From assembly GCA_916610825.1 (NCBI GenBank), contig OU744449.1, positions 6,633,243 through 6,697,242 of the forward strand: a stretch of DNA of 64,000 nt, in the 5' to 3' direction. The DNA comes from Haliclystus octoradiatus. Its lineage: Eukaryota; Cnidaria; Staurozoa; Stauromedusae; Haliclystidae. Shown in pieces: positions 52,601-57,604 of this stretch. Every line of letters starts with the position of its first letter. Position 1 is the stretch's first letter. The notes under the pieces were generated by a model that searched no databases, was not told the origin of the DNA, and saw only the letters and a list, made by a program, of their open reading frames with translations. Made by a program: the position numbers and the translations under genes.

Positions 52601-52621
52601 TTATATCTTCATTCATTTGTT
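13735..52621 (-). CDS. KMT2C/D: KMT2C/KMT2D-family histone H3K4 methyltransferase, ~38 coding exons
   Basis: SET1/MLL-class enzyme that methylates histone H3 Lys4, chiefly monomethylation at enhancers, in a complex with WDR5, RbBP5, ASH2L, DPY30 and UTX (family knowledge). Exons in transcript order: 52540-52616, 51704-51782, 51049-51176, 49801-50227, 48412-48574, 47260-47437, 46115-46229, 45219-45530, 44670-45128, 43926-44045, 43121-43234, 42584-42688, 41731-41912, 40742-40906, 38876-39767, 38128-38372, 36263-36360, 34524-35267, 33668-33741, 33048-33095, 28974-32153, 27303-27518, 24022-26976, 23354-23461, 22060-22169, 21185-21311, 20558-20692, 19668-19780, 19185-19317, 18535-18694, 17956-18044, 17808-17855, 17037-17173, 16428-16638, 15576-15656, 14767-14862, 14318-14404, 13735-13827. 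Every junction is GT-AG with matching phase, and the total (12,804 nt) divides by three: about 4,267 aa, against roughly 4,900-5,500 in mammals. The first exon has an acceptor before ATG 52614-52616, so an upstream exon exists. An extra small exon could have been missed. Confidence 0.93.
14451..14630. mobile_element. MITE family A copy (CAGTCAAACCTGCTATAA type)
   Basis: Diverged copy in KMT2 intron 36-37, starting AAGTCAAGCCTGCTATAGCG, with ACCTCTATACAGCGACCA and later CTGTAAAGGACACCTGTAT. Same family as the intact copy at 48733-48914. Confidence 0.6.
15839..15908. repeat. Fragment of the MULE-like element found at 49370-49705
   Basis: TAGCCTGCATACCAGCCCTGAG followed by AGGGTCTGTGAACTAATGTG matches one terminus of the element at 49370-49705. 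No opposite end was found nearby, so it is a truncated or solo end in intron 34-35. Confidence 0.6.
16262..16380. repeat. Dispersed repeat shared with 54222-54340
   Basis: Both sites share GTGAATTGTCTT, AAGTTTCTTTGT, GCTATG, TTGTGGCGTTC and GCAAATAT in the same order and orientation with moderate divergence. It is probably part of an interspersed element; ends are not defined. Confidence 0.6.
17037..19780 (-). CDS. KMT2C/D: KMT2C/D exons 28-33: end of ePHD2, FYRN, FYRC and Win motif
   Basis: Exons 19668-19780, 19185-19317, 18535-18694, 17956-18044, 17808-17855 and 17037-17173, residues about 3853-4079. The first completes ePHD2 ([12 protein letters not shown]) and continues [31 protein letters not shown] and [54 protein letters not shown] and YQFRFGR. 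FYRN and FYRC fold together and help anchor complex partners in the family. After FYRC comes NPSGCVRSE (about 4062-4070), the WDR5-interacting Win motif, with the key Arg at 4068 but Val at 4067 where Ala is usual. The donor after exon 33 is GTTCGT, weaker than most in this gene. Confidence 0.93.
19430..19650. repeat. AT-rich low-complexity array
   Basis: Repeated ATAAATATAAATAATTAAAAAT-like words with no strict period, lying in KMT2 intron 28-29. It looks like a degenerate microsatellite. Confidence 0.7.
20558..23461 (-). CDS. KMT2C/D: KMT2C/D exons 24-27: region before and including ePHD2
   Basis: Exons 23354-23461, 22060-22169, 21185-21311 and 20558-20692, residues about 3693-3852. The first encodes a Lys/Arg-rich segment with [11 protein letters not shown], the counterpart of the basic Trp-rich segment before ePHD2 in vertebrate KMT2C. 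Then [13 protein letters not shown] opens the extended PHD, followed by [33 protein letters not shown] and [11 protein letters not shown], finishing in exon 28. The zinc ligands of an ePHD are in place; in KMT2C/D this module reads histone H4. Intron 26-27 contains an hAT MITE at 20910-21056. Confidence 0.93.
20910..21056. mobile_element. Non-autonomous hAT element (family C) with 8-bp target duplication
   Basis: Starts CAGGATCCGACAAAAG and ends CTTTTGTCGGACACTG, an imperfect terminal inverted repeat. It is flanked by TATGTAGT (left) and TATGTCGT (right), an 8-bp duplication with one mismatch, as expected for hAT insertion. The interior has AATTCAGAAGAAAAT like the other copies. It has no coding capacity. 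Confidence 0.8.
21935..21960. repeat. (AT)n microsatellite
   Basis: Run of AT dinucleotides within KMT2 intron 25-26. Confidence 0.8.
23716..23904. mobile_element. MITE family B copy, TA-flanked inverted repeats
   Basis: Starts TACAGTGTAACCCGCTTAAG and ends CTCAAGCGGGTTACACTGTA, nearly perfect inverted ends including flanking TA. The inside repeats AAGTGCAATTCGGATAAGTG-like words. TA target and CAGT ends resemble pogo/Tigger-type elements. Lies in KMT2 intron 23-24; other copies are at 37927-38111 and 47665-47850. Confidence 0.8.
24022..26976 (-). CDS. KMT2C/D: KMT2C/D exon 23: long disordered region with conserved [10 protein letters not shown] motif
   Basis: One 2,955-nt exon, 985 codons (residues about 2708-3692). 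It begins [18 protein letters not shown], a basic segment that aligns with the KMT2C/D region rich in KKK and RKKK. A Gln/Pro/Ser/Asn-rich stretch without predicted fold follows, then a second basic patch ([20 protein letters not shown]). Near the end are [14 protein letters not shown], matching [10 protein letters not shown] of vertebrate KMT2C, then [11 protein letters not shown] and VNDMLGLP, and a Cys-containing segment ([19 protein letters not shown]) corresponding to the small zinc-ligand-like region ahead of ePHD2 in KMT2C. Shorter frames in the other phases across this exon are shadows. Confidence 0.93.
27303..27518 (-). CDS. KMT2C/D: KMT2C/D exon 22: Gln-rich helical segment
   Basis: 216 nt, 72 codons, phase 0 on both sides, with TTTCCACAG before and GTGAGT after. 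It encodes [18 protein letters not shown] and a Gln-rich, probably coiled-coil stretch with [15 protein letters not shown]. It links the two giant exons 21 and 23. The role is presumably protein interaction; no named domain is recognised. Confidence 0.9.
28757..28931. mobile_element. Non-autonomous hAT element (family C), best-preserved copy
   Basis: Terminal inverted repeats CAGGGTCCGACAAAAG and CTTTTGTCGGACCCTG (one with an extra base shift) enclose 175 bp. The flanks are AGTACCGT and AGTACCGC, an 8-bp duplication with one mismatch. It sits just downstream of KMT2 exon 21 in intron 21-22. Related copies lie at 20910, 33340, 41021, 42300, 50395 and 52236. Confidence 0.85.
28974..32153 (-). 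CDS. KMT2C/D: KMT2C/D exon 21: giant Ser/Thr/Asn/Gln-rich region
   Basis: Single 3,180-nt exon, 1,060 codons (about residues 1576-2635), phase 0 at both ends. It begins [11 protein letters not shown], right after the HMG box. The first half is Ser/Thr/Asn-rich acidic sequence; the middle has polyglutamine (about 11-13 Gln) and a Gln-rich coiled-coil-like block with [17 protein letters not shown] Lys/Glu-rich acidic part and a Met/Pro/Gln-rich end ([13 protein letters not shown]) follow. In the family this central region is largely disordered and binds coactivators. The Gln run is CAA/CAG-coded and likely variable in length. Frames on the opposite strand at 29893-30234 and elsewhere are shadows. 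Confidence 0.93.
32212..32350. mobile_element. MITE family A copy
   Basis: ACAATCAAACCTGTTATAAT with AGCGGCCACCTGTATATAGT, then ATGTCTAAAATAGTATTTTC, shared with 48733-48914. Lies in KMT2 intron 20-21. Confidence 0.65.
33048..35267 (-). CDS. KMT2C/D: KMT2C/D exons 18-20: conserved acidic motif and HMG box
   Basis: Exons 34524-35267, 33668-33741 and 33048-33095, residues about 1287-1575. Exon 18 carries [20 protein letters not shown], aligned with the PELGGKDVEDLF region of vertebrate KMT2C, then a Ser/Thr-rich stretch, and near its end [17 protein letters not shown] and [18 protein letters not shown]. This runs into the HMG box: [32 protein letters not shown], shared over three exons with joined codons (CCA G|AA TGG). 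The HMG box of KMT2C/D contributes to histone H4/DNA interaction. The exon 18 start uses an acceptor at 35268-35269; a CAG duplication allows a 3-nt alternative (35264). Confidence 0.92.
33340..33505. mobile_element. hAT family C copy, decayed
   Basis: CAGGGTTTGACAAAAGTGGG at the left and ATTTGTCGGAC at the right with internal AATTCAGAAGAAAATTGAT. No clear target duplication remains. Intron 19-20. Confidence 0.6.
35489..35918. repeat. Pair of ~83-bp near-identical direct repeats
   Basis: 35489-35571 and 35836-35918 share AGTGTTTTAG, a T-run, AACGATAGAAAATGAGGAAA, ACAGCTTTTCTGA and CTCTCTCATGCCTGGTATGC in the same orientation, with very few differences. The sequence between includes TATCATCATTTATTCAGG, a motif seen at other repeat ends in this window. 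It probably marks a transposon-linked duplication in intron 17-18. Confidence 0.75.
36263..39767 (-). CDS. KMT2C/D: KMT2C/D exons 15-17: end of PHD6 and linker to the HMG region
   Basis: Exons 38876-39767, 38128-38372 and 36263-36360 (about residues 875-1287). Exon 15 starts [17 protein letters not shown] and YHCCLCRPS, the last zinc ligands of PHD6, then becomes Ser/Thr-rich and basic ([17 protein letters not shown]). Exon 16 begins [20 protein letters not shown], matching the EAFFGKDLL region of vertebrate KMT2C. Exon 17 is a Asn/Lys-rich linker read in the only frame that joins both neighbours (AT|T, G|CA). Confidence 0.9.
36605..36785. repeat. 60-bp tandem repeat, three copies
   Basis: TTAGAAACGACCGATATATG recurs at exactly 60-bp spacing (36606, 36666, 36726) with the rest of the unit nearly identical. 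It sits in intron 16-17 next to a TIR element that starts at 36800. Confidence 0.9.
36800..37603. mobile_element. ~0.8-kb DNA transposon remnant with ~50-bp terminal inverted repeats
   Basis: The left end AGGGCCATTTACACTGCAGC and the right end GCTGCAGTGTAAATGGCCCT are exact inverses, and homology continues for about 50 bp through GGCACGGTACTCGTCAATTA. ATA is found on both outer sides, a possible 3-bp target duplication. Internal palindromes surround CTCGGCCCG. There is no coding frame, so it is non-autonomous. Intron 16-17. Confidence 0.85.
37927..38111. mobile_element. MITE family B copy
   Basis: TACAGTTTAACCCGCTTATG to CACGCGGGTTACACTGTA with internal TTCGGATAAGTGAAGTTCCC, matching the copy at 23716-23904. 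It ends 17 bp before exon 16. Confidence 0.8.
39814..40529. mobile_element. TIR element filled by a 37-bp satellite array
   Basis: The ends are TACCCCTGTGAAAATAGTTC and its diverged inverse ...TTTTTTCACAGGGGTA, with TA at both borders. From about 39930 to 40507 the inside is an array of a 37-bp unit containing GTTCATGAAGTTCATGAACT and TCTTATGAACTATTC, around 15 copies, each rich in TTCATGAA palindromes. Lies in KMT2 intron 14-15. No coding capacity. Confidence 0.85.
40742..42688 (-). CDS. KMT2C/D: KMT2C/D exons 12-14: PHD4, PHD5 and first part of PHD6
   Basis: Exons 42584-42688, 41731-41912 and 40742-40906 (residues about 725-875). PHD4: [37 protein letters not shown]5: [44 protein letters not shown]6 starts CIGCDDCGS and runs through [13 protein letters not shown] and KCSNCARW into exon 15. 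Spacing of Cys/His ligands is that of C4HC3 fingers. This second PHD cluster reads histone H4 in the mammalian proteins. Codons split by introns rejoin correctly (TG|G, AG|A). Confidence 0.95.
41021..41170. mobile_element. hAT family C copy, decayed
   Basis: CCAGGGTACCAGAAAAGATG, AATTCATAAGAATATC and the T-rich centre with ATTTATAGGTCAAACTTCTA match other family C copies at low identity. No target duplication visible. Intron 13-14. Confidence 0.4.
41939..42042. mobile_element. MITE family A copy, short
   Basis: TACAGTCAAACCTGCTATAA to ATACAGGTTTCAACATACAGTA, inverted ends with internal deletion relative to 48733-48914. Intron 12-13. Confidence 0.65.
42300..42432. mobile_element. hAT family C copy, partial
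   Basis: ATCAATTTTCTTTTAAATTTGC, CTAACCTTCCGGAA, and the terminus TTTTTCGGACCCTGAGC correspond to one half of the element. Only one end is recognisable. Intron 12-13. Confidence 0.55.
43121..45128 (-). CDS. KMT2C/D: KMT2C/D exons 9-11: linker between the two PHD clusters
   Basis: Exons 44670-45128, 43926-44045 and 43121-43234 (residues about 494-724), all phase 0. Exon 9 is acidic, with [19 protein letters not shown], and ends in a basic [12 protein letters not shown]. Exon 10 is Lys/Asn-rich ([18 protein letters not shown]). Exon 11 ends [16 protein letters not shown], aligned with the HNTVVLFSSSDKFTL segment just before PHD4 in vertebrate KMT2C. The linker is much shorter than in vertebrates and probably disordered. 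Confidence 0.9.
43708..43870. mobile_element. MITE family A copy
   Basis: TACAGTTAAACCAGTTATAA, then AATGGTCACCTCTATGAAGC and AAAGGCCACCTGCATATGGT, as in 48733-48914. Intron 10-11. Confidence 0.7.
44270..44345. mobile_element. hAT terminus fragment
   Basis: The reverse strand reads TAGGGATGCACCGGAACACT then CTGGCTGTGGCCAAGATACC. The leading TAGGGATGCACCG is the classic hobo/Activator-type terminal repeat. The other end was not found. Intron 9-10. Confidence 0.5.
45219..47437 (-). CDS. KMT2C/D: KMT2C/D exons 6-8: PHD1, PHD2 and PHD3
   Basis: Exons 47260-47437, 46115-46229 and 45219-45530 (residues about 292-493). PHD1: [34 protein letters not shown]2: [40 protein letters not shown]3: [51 protein letters not shown]. 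All ligand sets are complete. This is the N-terminal PHD cluster of KMT2C/D, equivalent to Drosophila Lpt. Confidence 0.95.
46380..47110. other. Intron 6-7 interior
   Basis: About 0.7 kb of AT-rich intronic sequence. I see no gene, no inverted repeat and no strong internal periodicity. Confidence 0.4.
47665..47850. mobile_element. MITE family B copy, reverse orientation
   Basis: Begins AAGTCAAAATTGACAACGG and ends CATAAGCGGGTTACACTGTA, with AATTTCACTTATCCGAATTG inside, the reverse complement of 23716-23904. Its left terminus is degraded. The open frame across it (47599-47856) is not a gene. Confidence 0.75.
48075..48247. mobile_element. Probable small hAT-like inverted-repeat element
   Basis: TAGAGGTTGTCAATCCGATCC on the left and a diverged inverse ending GATCCGACCTCTA on the right, with several ATCCGAT/ATCGGAT words inside. 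The TAGAGGT ends resemble short hAT termini. A target duplication was not seen. Confidence 0.5.
48412..52621 (-). CDS. KMT2C/D: KMT2C/D exons 1-5: N-terminus and ePHD1
   Basis: Exons 52540-52616, 51704-51782, 51049-51176, 49801-50227 and 48412-48574 (residues 1 to about 291). First Met chosen at 52614-52616 ([10 protein letters not shown]); an acceptor AG lies just upstream, so a 5' exon, perhaps non-coding, is expected further right. Exons 2-3 are acidic ([14 protein letters not shown]). Exon 4 opens ePHD1 with CALCNC, has an AT-hook-like [11 protein letters not shown], then [11 protein letters not shown]. Exon 5 completes it: [30 protein letters not shown]. The AT hook ahead of the PHD cluster agrees with KMT2C. 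The N-terminus before ePHD1 is shorter than in mammals. Confidence 0.88.
48733..48914. mobile_element. MITE family A, intact copy, TA-flanked
   Basis: Runs from TACAGTCAAACCTGTTATAA to a diverged inverse TTATATACAGGTTCCACTGTA. Internally it repeats GACCACTTCTATAG and GGCCACCTGTCTATAG motifs. CAGT ends and a TA target suggest a pogo/Tigger-type origin. At least five copies occur in KMT2 introns. The frame 48689-48910 across it is not a gene. Confidence 0.8.
49370..49705. mobile_element. MULE-like MITE with 9-bp target duplication
   Basis: Terminal inverted repeats of about 50 bp (TAGCCTGCGCACCAGCC... and its inverse ...GGCTGGTACGCAGGCTA, including AGGGTCTGTGA) enclose 336 bp. The flanks are identical 9-mers, GCTTATAAT at 49361-49369 and 49706-49714. 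A 9-bp duplication with long inverted repeats is typical of Mutator-like elements. Inserted in KMT2 intron 4-5; no coding capacity. Confidence 0.85.
50395..50570. mobile_element. hAT family C copy, decayed
   Basis: GGTCCTGGGATCCTAGATCC, AATTCAGAAGAAAATTGATA and CCTTTTGTCGGTCACTGGCC match the copy at 28757-28931. Intron 3-4. Confidence 0.65.
52236..52428. mobile_element. Non-autonomous hAT element (family C) with 8-bp target duplication
   Basis: Starts CTGGGTCCGACAAACGTAGG and ends TTTCGGATCCTG. The flanks are CTTCTGTG (52228-52235) and CTTCTATG (52429-52436), an 8-bp duplication with one mismatch. Lies in KMT2 intron 1-2, about 110 bp downstream of the first coding exon. Confidence 0.8.
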
Positions 52622-54221
52622 CTGAAATAAAATAAATATGCTAAAATTATCAACTTTATTGAAAATTTGTTGAACAAACAGTAAACAGGGATATCACTTG
52701 CTGTAGTCTGAAAGAAGTTTATTAAAACAGATGCAAATCTGAAATATAGTATGAAATCAAGGATATCCAGATAAAATATAATGGTTGTCAACATTGGGAT
52801 AAATCTAATGACTATATTTCCACAAGCATAAAAAATAGTTTGAAACCTGCTTAAAATCTGGACATTCTCATGCATGTTAAAAGGTCTGACAGATAACTTT
52901 AGGGCATATCGTATCAATAGGAACTCTCATAAAACTTTTGTTTGCATACATGATATGTAACAATTAGACAGACATTCCAAGTATCACGCTTTTACACTGA
53001 ATGTCACGGTTTCTCTCATTTTCTCACGGCAAAATCCGATTTTATTTTTAAGTAAACGTCCCTACTTGGAAGAAGTCTTGTATGAGTTCCTCAATAATGT
53101 AATTAATGTTCAGCAGCTCAAATTTATATTCTGTTGGATTATTATGGGTGTTCTTCCTAGAGTGCTTTTATGTTTTACCTACAAGCGCAAAGTGTCAACA
53201 TTGTCCGAAATTTTGTCGTAAATTTTCGTTTCCAGCCATTATAAATCCATGGCAAAATGCATTCCCTCAGACCCTAGAATCGGGTCACACCTTTGGGAAG
53301 GCCCCTACAATTTATTCCTAGAAAACGTAATTTCACAAATCTCACTATTCTTTCAAATCTCAAGTTGGAAGATTTTTGATTAGAGATGAAAACTGAGCAG
53401 TCTACTGTCAAAGAATCAATGACTCCCTTCTACACTGCAGCTTACACAGCAATCTGTCTAAGCTACTGGACAAATAATCAAAAATGCAATTTCAAGAGGC
53501 AAACTGTACCAGTTCTAGCTCTAATGTAAATAATCAAAAGAGCTGCAATAGTTTCGATCTGTTTGAGAAGATCTAGACCCTGGCAGCACTGAGTACTTGG
53601 TCGATATGATCCTGCTCTATTTAGGGGGCAATATAAGGGAGCCCACATATTTATACGTGATGCGTTATTGGCCAATATTTTGTGTGTGAGATCGTAAAAG
53701 GCATTTTAAACTGATTTATTGCGTGTTCCAAAGTTTCTTTGTTCCAAACTGCATTGTGTAAACGAAAACCTTCGAAAAAGTTTTGGCAGAATGTATAACA
53801 AAATTCGCTATTTAGGAAATCAGAATTCACCAAATTATCCTGGTGGTGAACTCCCAGACCCCCATATTGAGATAACCGTAAGTATTAACTGTATTCAGTT
53901 TATCTATTTAAAAACTGAAGAAAAAGCCTTGCATAAACATATATCTGATTTCTGCTAGCAAAATAGATTCAAAACAAAATGAGCAGAGCATGTGATGTAG
54001 CCATGCTTTGGCATTCTTCAGGAATATATTGGCATAACGCATTGCCAACTGCTAAACTTTCCCCTACTGCCTTCGCCATTGCTCATCAACTTCAGAATAG
54101 GTTTGCGATAATCAAATTCCTCAACGAACAATGTTAACATTAAAAAAAAATTTGCTTGCTCTGTTCGCGATTACTATTTTATAACCTCACAATGCAAGCC
54201 TTTACCAATAAATAATTGTCT

Positions 54222-54340
54222 TCTGGTAACGTTTTGTAAGGTGAATTGTCTTGTTTAAAAGTTTCTTTGTTTGCTATGCCTGACTATGATTTGTGGCGTT
54301 CCTCGTGTAGCAAATATATTAGGCGACAGGAGGATGGCAC
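54222..54340. repeat. Dispersed repeat shared with 16262-16380
   Basis: Same orientation and word order as the copy in KMT2 intron 34-35 (GTGAATTGTCTT, AAGTTTCTTTGT, TTGTGGCGTTC). Confidence 0.6.
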
Positions 54341-54409
54341 TTTTTATATTGTAGATACTACCTCTTCAAAATTTTAAAAAACCCTCGGTGAGAAACTGGC
54401 GATTTGGCC

Positions 54410-54515
54410 TAAAGCCCCGGCCTAATGAAGCCAACATTTTCACAACATCTGATAAAATTTTGCATCAATGTTGTGATAAAGCTGGCAAAATGTTGGCTTC
54501 ATTTTGCCGAGGCTT
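54410..54515. repeat. Imperfect hairpin
   Basis: AATGAAGCCAACATTTT and CACAACAT on the left pair with ATGTTGTG and AAAATGTTGGCTTCATT on the right around an AT-rich loop; pairing extends weakly outward. Likely a foldback remnant. Confidence 0.65.
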
Positions 54516-55269
54516 GAGCTATAATTTAAAGCTGAGAAAAATTTAGCATATTCTAATGAATTCTCTTTTGCAGTCTATTGGACTAGCACAGACAGGTCAA
54601 ACTCTACAGACTGCAAGAATGTCTTACAAATAAGGTGAATAATAACAAGTTAGACTATGAGTAATTGCATGAATGTGTTTCTCTTTTTAGGAAATAACAA
54701 TTAAACAGGATATAAAACTAGACAGGATATAAACTATTCAAATGATTATATAGACAGTTTGCACACATTAAGTGACAAGTGACATGACAGTCAAATGACA
54801 AACAAATTAGAATCAATCTAGTCAACAATGAAATATCATATCGTGTAGAATAACGTTGACGTTAACGCTTGGTTGAATGGTTTGATGTGACGTAGTTCGT
54901 AGATTATGAAATAAACTTCAAAAATATCAACTTGCAACATATAAGGATCACCCAAAATGAATATGTTATAATTAAAAATCAGGTGCATTTACTTCCGATG
55001 AAACGCAAATCATTTAACGTGATTATAAGTCGAGAAATAGACGCGTCATATACAAAATTTACAAGAGGTCAAGCGATAAAACAAAATGGATGACTATCGA
55101 CACAAATCTATTCAGCGAGATGCAAAGTGAAATAATTGATCCTAACAGAAATTTCCAATAACGTTAAATCCAGAATATGTATTAACAATCATCAAGTTAG
55201 CATAGTAGGGTAAAAAAATGAGTGCTATTCCATGCATAGCTATTTTTCAAGGCAATGTTGATCTGGGAC

Positions 55270-55520
55270 AAGCGATTCCCGCCGACATTTTGGATTCAGT
55301 TATAAACAAAACGATTTTCACCCGCTTCAAAAAAAACGACACAGGAAGAAGAAAACATTGTGCTAACATACATTACGATGATGTCAAGTCAGAGTCAGTT
55401 TAAACAATTATAAAGAAAAAAGTTATAGTTCGTAAAAATCACGTCAATTGTCTCTTGCCAGCCGCGCGCCATTCATTAAATTATTGGCTACAGTGTCATG
55501 GCGCTTGCCAGACTGCTAAG
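55270..55520 (-). promoter_or_regulatory. Candidate KMT2C/D promoter region (speculative)
   Basis: On the minus strand 55293-55278 reads CCAAAATGTCGGCGGG, similar to a YY1-type site, often found near start sites of animal housekeeping genes. Nearby 55455-55500 is richer in CpG (CCGCGCGCC) and has a minus-strand CCAAT. The location upstream of the first KMT2 coding exon fits, but no TATA, initiator or splice-linked exon is proven. Confidence 0.2.
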
Positions 55521-56072
55521 GGTAGAAACGTTGCAAAAAGTTAAAGTCTACGTTTGAAGAAACCATGACCATAGTTTGAAATGATGTGCATACAACTTCA
55601 AGCTAGCATAGCTGCCAATAACAGACTTACTGTCTTGCAAAATGATATACGTTGGAACACAGAGGGTTGTAAATATAGGGTCCAAATGCTGACTGCATTC
55701 TTGGCTTTAGGCCTACTGGTAAAACTACATTTTAAACTTACCACAAAAATTGAAAACTCATACAGCAGTAAATTTCTTCTGGGTGTAATCCTTCTCTGTT
55801 AACATTTGTCTACAGTTGTTGAATCGCATAAGCAAAATAGCAGCTAAATATTAATAGAATTGTTCTACACGAACAACATTGAAGACCTGGTAACGTCCTG
55901 GCAACAGTATTATCATCTCAAAATGAACACAAAATCTCTGCACAAATAAAAATTTTCAGCAATCAATAATTACTGACAAATGTATATAATTGAAGTTATG
56001 AAAATACTGATAAATATATTTGTATCGTCCTTAAAATGGACTTTGTTATTGAGTTGTTAGCCATTGATCAGC

Positions 56073-56180
56073 ATGGCTTCCAACAACTGCAAGCAACGTA
56101 TCCGCCATGCTACGTTCCATATCCCGGATGAGAGCAAAGACATCGAAGATCAGATCAAGCATTGTGATTGGTTTGGATGA
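56073..56180 (+). CDS. Small open frame of unknown nature
   Basis: ATG 56073 to TGA 56180, 35 codons, beginning MASNNCKQRIRHATFHIPDE. The local base composition is noticeably more GC-rich and codon-like than the surroundings. It may be one exon or a fragment of a larger, unseen gene, a transposon piece, or chance. I recognise no family. Confidence 0.2.
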   Translation: MASNNCKQRIRHATFHIPDESKDIEDQIKHCDWFG

Positions 56181-56334
56181 CGTAGCGAAATTTGTAATGC
56201 TCGATATTGATTGGCTTAAATCCTAACAATGTGATAAGGATTTGTTGACATCGATAGAACTGTAATATTCTTACTAGTTGTAAAAGGAATAAGCATCGAG
56301 GATAGATCAATCTAAAATCGAGTTTGAGCAGAGA

Positions 56335-56878
56335 GTGCTATTAAACAGTGAAAAGGTTCAAAGAACCTTTACTAGGCATGTATGTCACATCAAACACATT
56401 TACGGTCAAACATATCAAACTCGTTTGAAGTACCTTTATATTGATTCTTTTAGAATTAATGAGAATCAAAAGCGATCTGATAATGATGTTTGAAATTATT
56501 AATAATCTAGTAGATTTACATTTAGAAGAATTTTGTAAATTCAATAAAACTAAATATTCGATGCTGGGTAACTCCACTCCTTAAAGTTACAACTGGCAAA
56601 TGTATCTGGTAGGCTAAATATCAGCAAATACCAATTTATCAATCGAGTAATTCCACAGTGGAACAGTTTACCAGAGAGTGTGGTAACCTCCAAATCATTA
56701 ATTTCCTTCAATTCAAAATTGAACATTGTTGATCTAAATGCCTTATGCAAAGTTAATTAACAATCTATATGAACTATTAGTAGTTAACACAATAACACAT
56801 CTCAGTTTTAATTTTATGTTTTCTTTATGTAAGTGGAAGTTTTACTTTCCTATATAATCCGGTCAGTATTTTTGATAA

Positions 56879-56921
<43 letters not shown>

Positions 56922-56922
56922 T
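56335..56922 (+). mobile_element. 5'-truncated non-LTR retrotransposon tail with (CAA)n end
   Basis: Broken plus-strand frames include ENQKRSD, FEIINNLVDLHLEEF and QFINRVIPQWNSLPESVVT-like words, the usual C-terminal tail of LINE reverse transcriptase ORFs, with frameshifts or stops between. It ends in AATAAACAACAACAACAACA, a microsatellite-type 3' tail (about 56880-56920). A dead copy; the frames on the opposite strand (56341-56750) are shadows. Confidence 0.65.
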
Positions 56923-57604
56923 AATCGCTAGGCATGTAGGCCCTGTATCTATCATCATCACCATCATCATTTATTCAGAATAAACGAGACACAATACTGA
57001 CCATTTACTGATAGAACTGAGCCCACGGTTCTATCAGGGCCTATAGCCTATCCATATGAATTGTGTATACTTGTTACATATTTTACACACTTATACAATA
57101 ATAATTGTTATACAGTATGAAAAATCTTCTAAAAATAATCAACAACTTCAAATGCACTTTGAAATTTGAAAAAGAGATTTGATTTGATTGCTTAGATTAT
57201 ATGCATGAAGAACTTCACATGTAAATACACTGTATACAGATATCTGTTTTCAAGCTCCGTGATATTCAAATATCAATGTTCTCGTTTTGTCTAATAATGT
57301 CAGTCGGGTGATATGGATACAAATAGTCAAATAACACAATACTGTACAGTGAAACATAATTACCGGTTCATGAAGGTCCATAAAAAAGTATCATAAAAGA
57401 AGTATACATAACAGAGTAATAGACAAAGATATGGCGATAAGACTACTCAAATTATAAATCCGGTTATCCGGCAATTTCAATATCTACCGAAGTACTATCA
57501 CATATTGAATTGTTGACACTGTAATCACAATTGTGAATCAATTTATAATTGGCAATATAAATAGTATAATGATGTCTGAATGACTCTGATTGGTTTAAAT
57601 TCAA

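Larger units (their letters stand above)
52622..57604. other. Intergenic region between KMT2C/D and the GRB-like gene
   Basis: It should contain the 5' exon(s) and promoter of KMT2C/D. It also holds a hairpin (54410-54515), a dispersed repeat (54222-54340), a retrotransposon tail (56335-56922) and a small frame (56073-56180). Open frames at 53106-53321, 53719-53958, 55218-55403 and 55581-55802 show no domains, no splice partners and no homology I recognise. Confidence 0.5.

Noticed and set aside
53106..53321. 71-codon frame with a signal-peptide-like start
   Set aside because: No acceptable homology, no conserved cysteine pattern that I recognise and no splice context; kept as intergenic.
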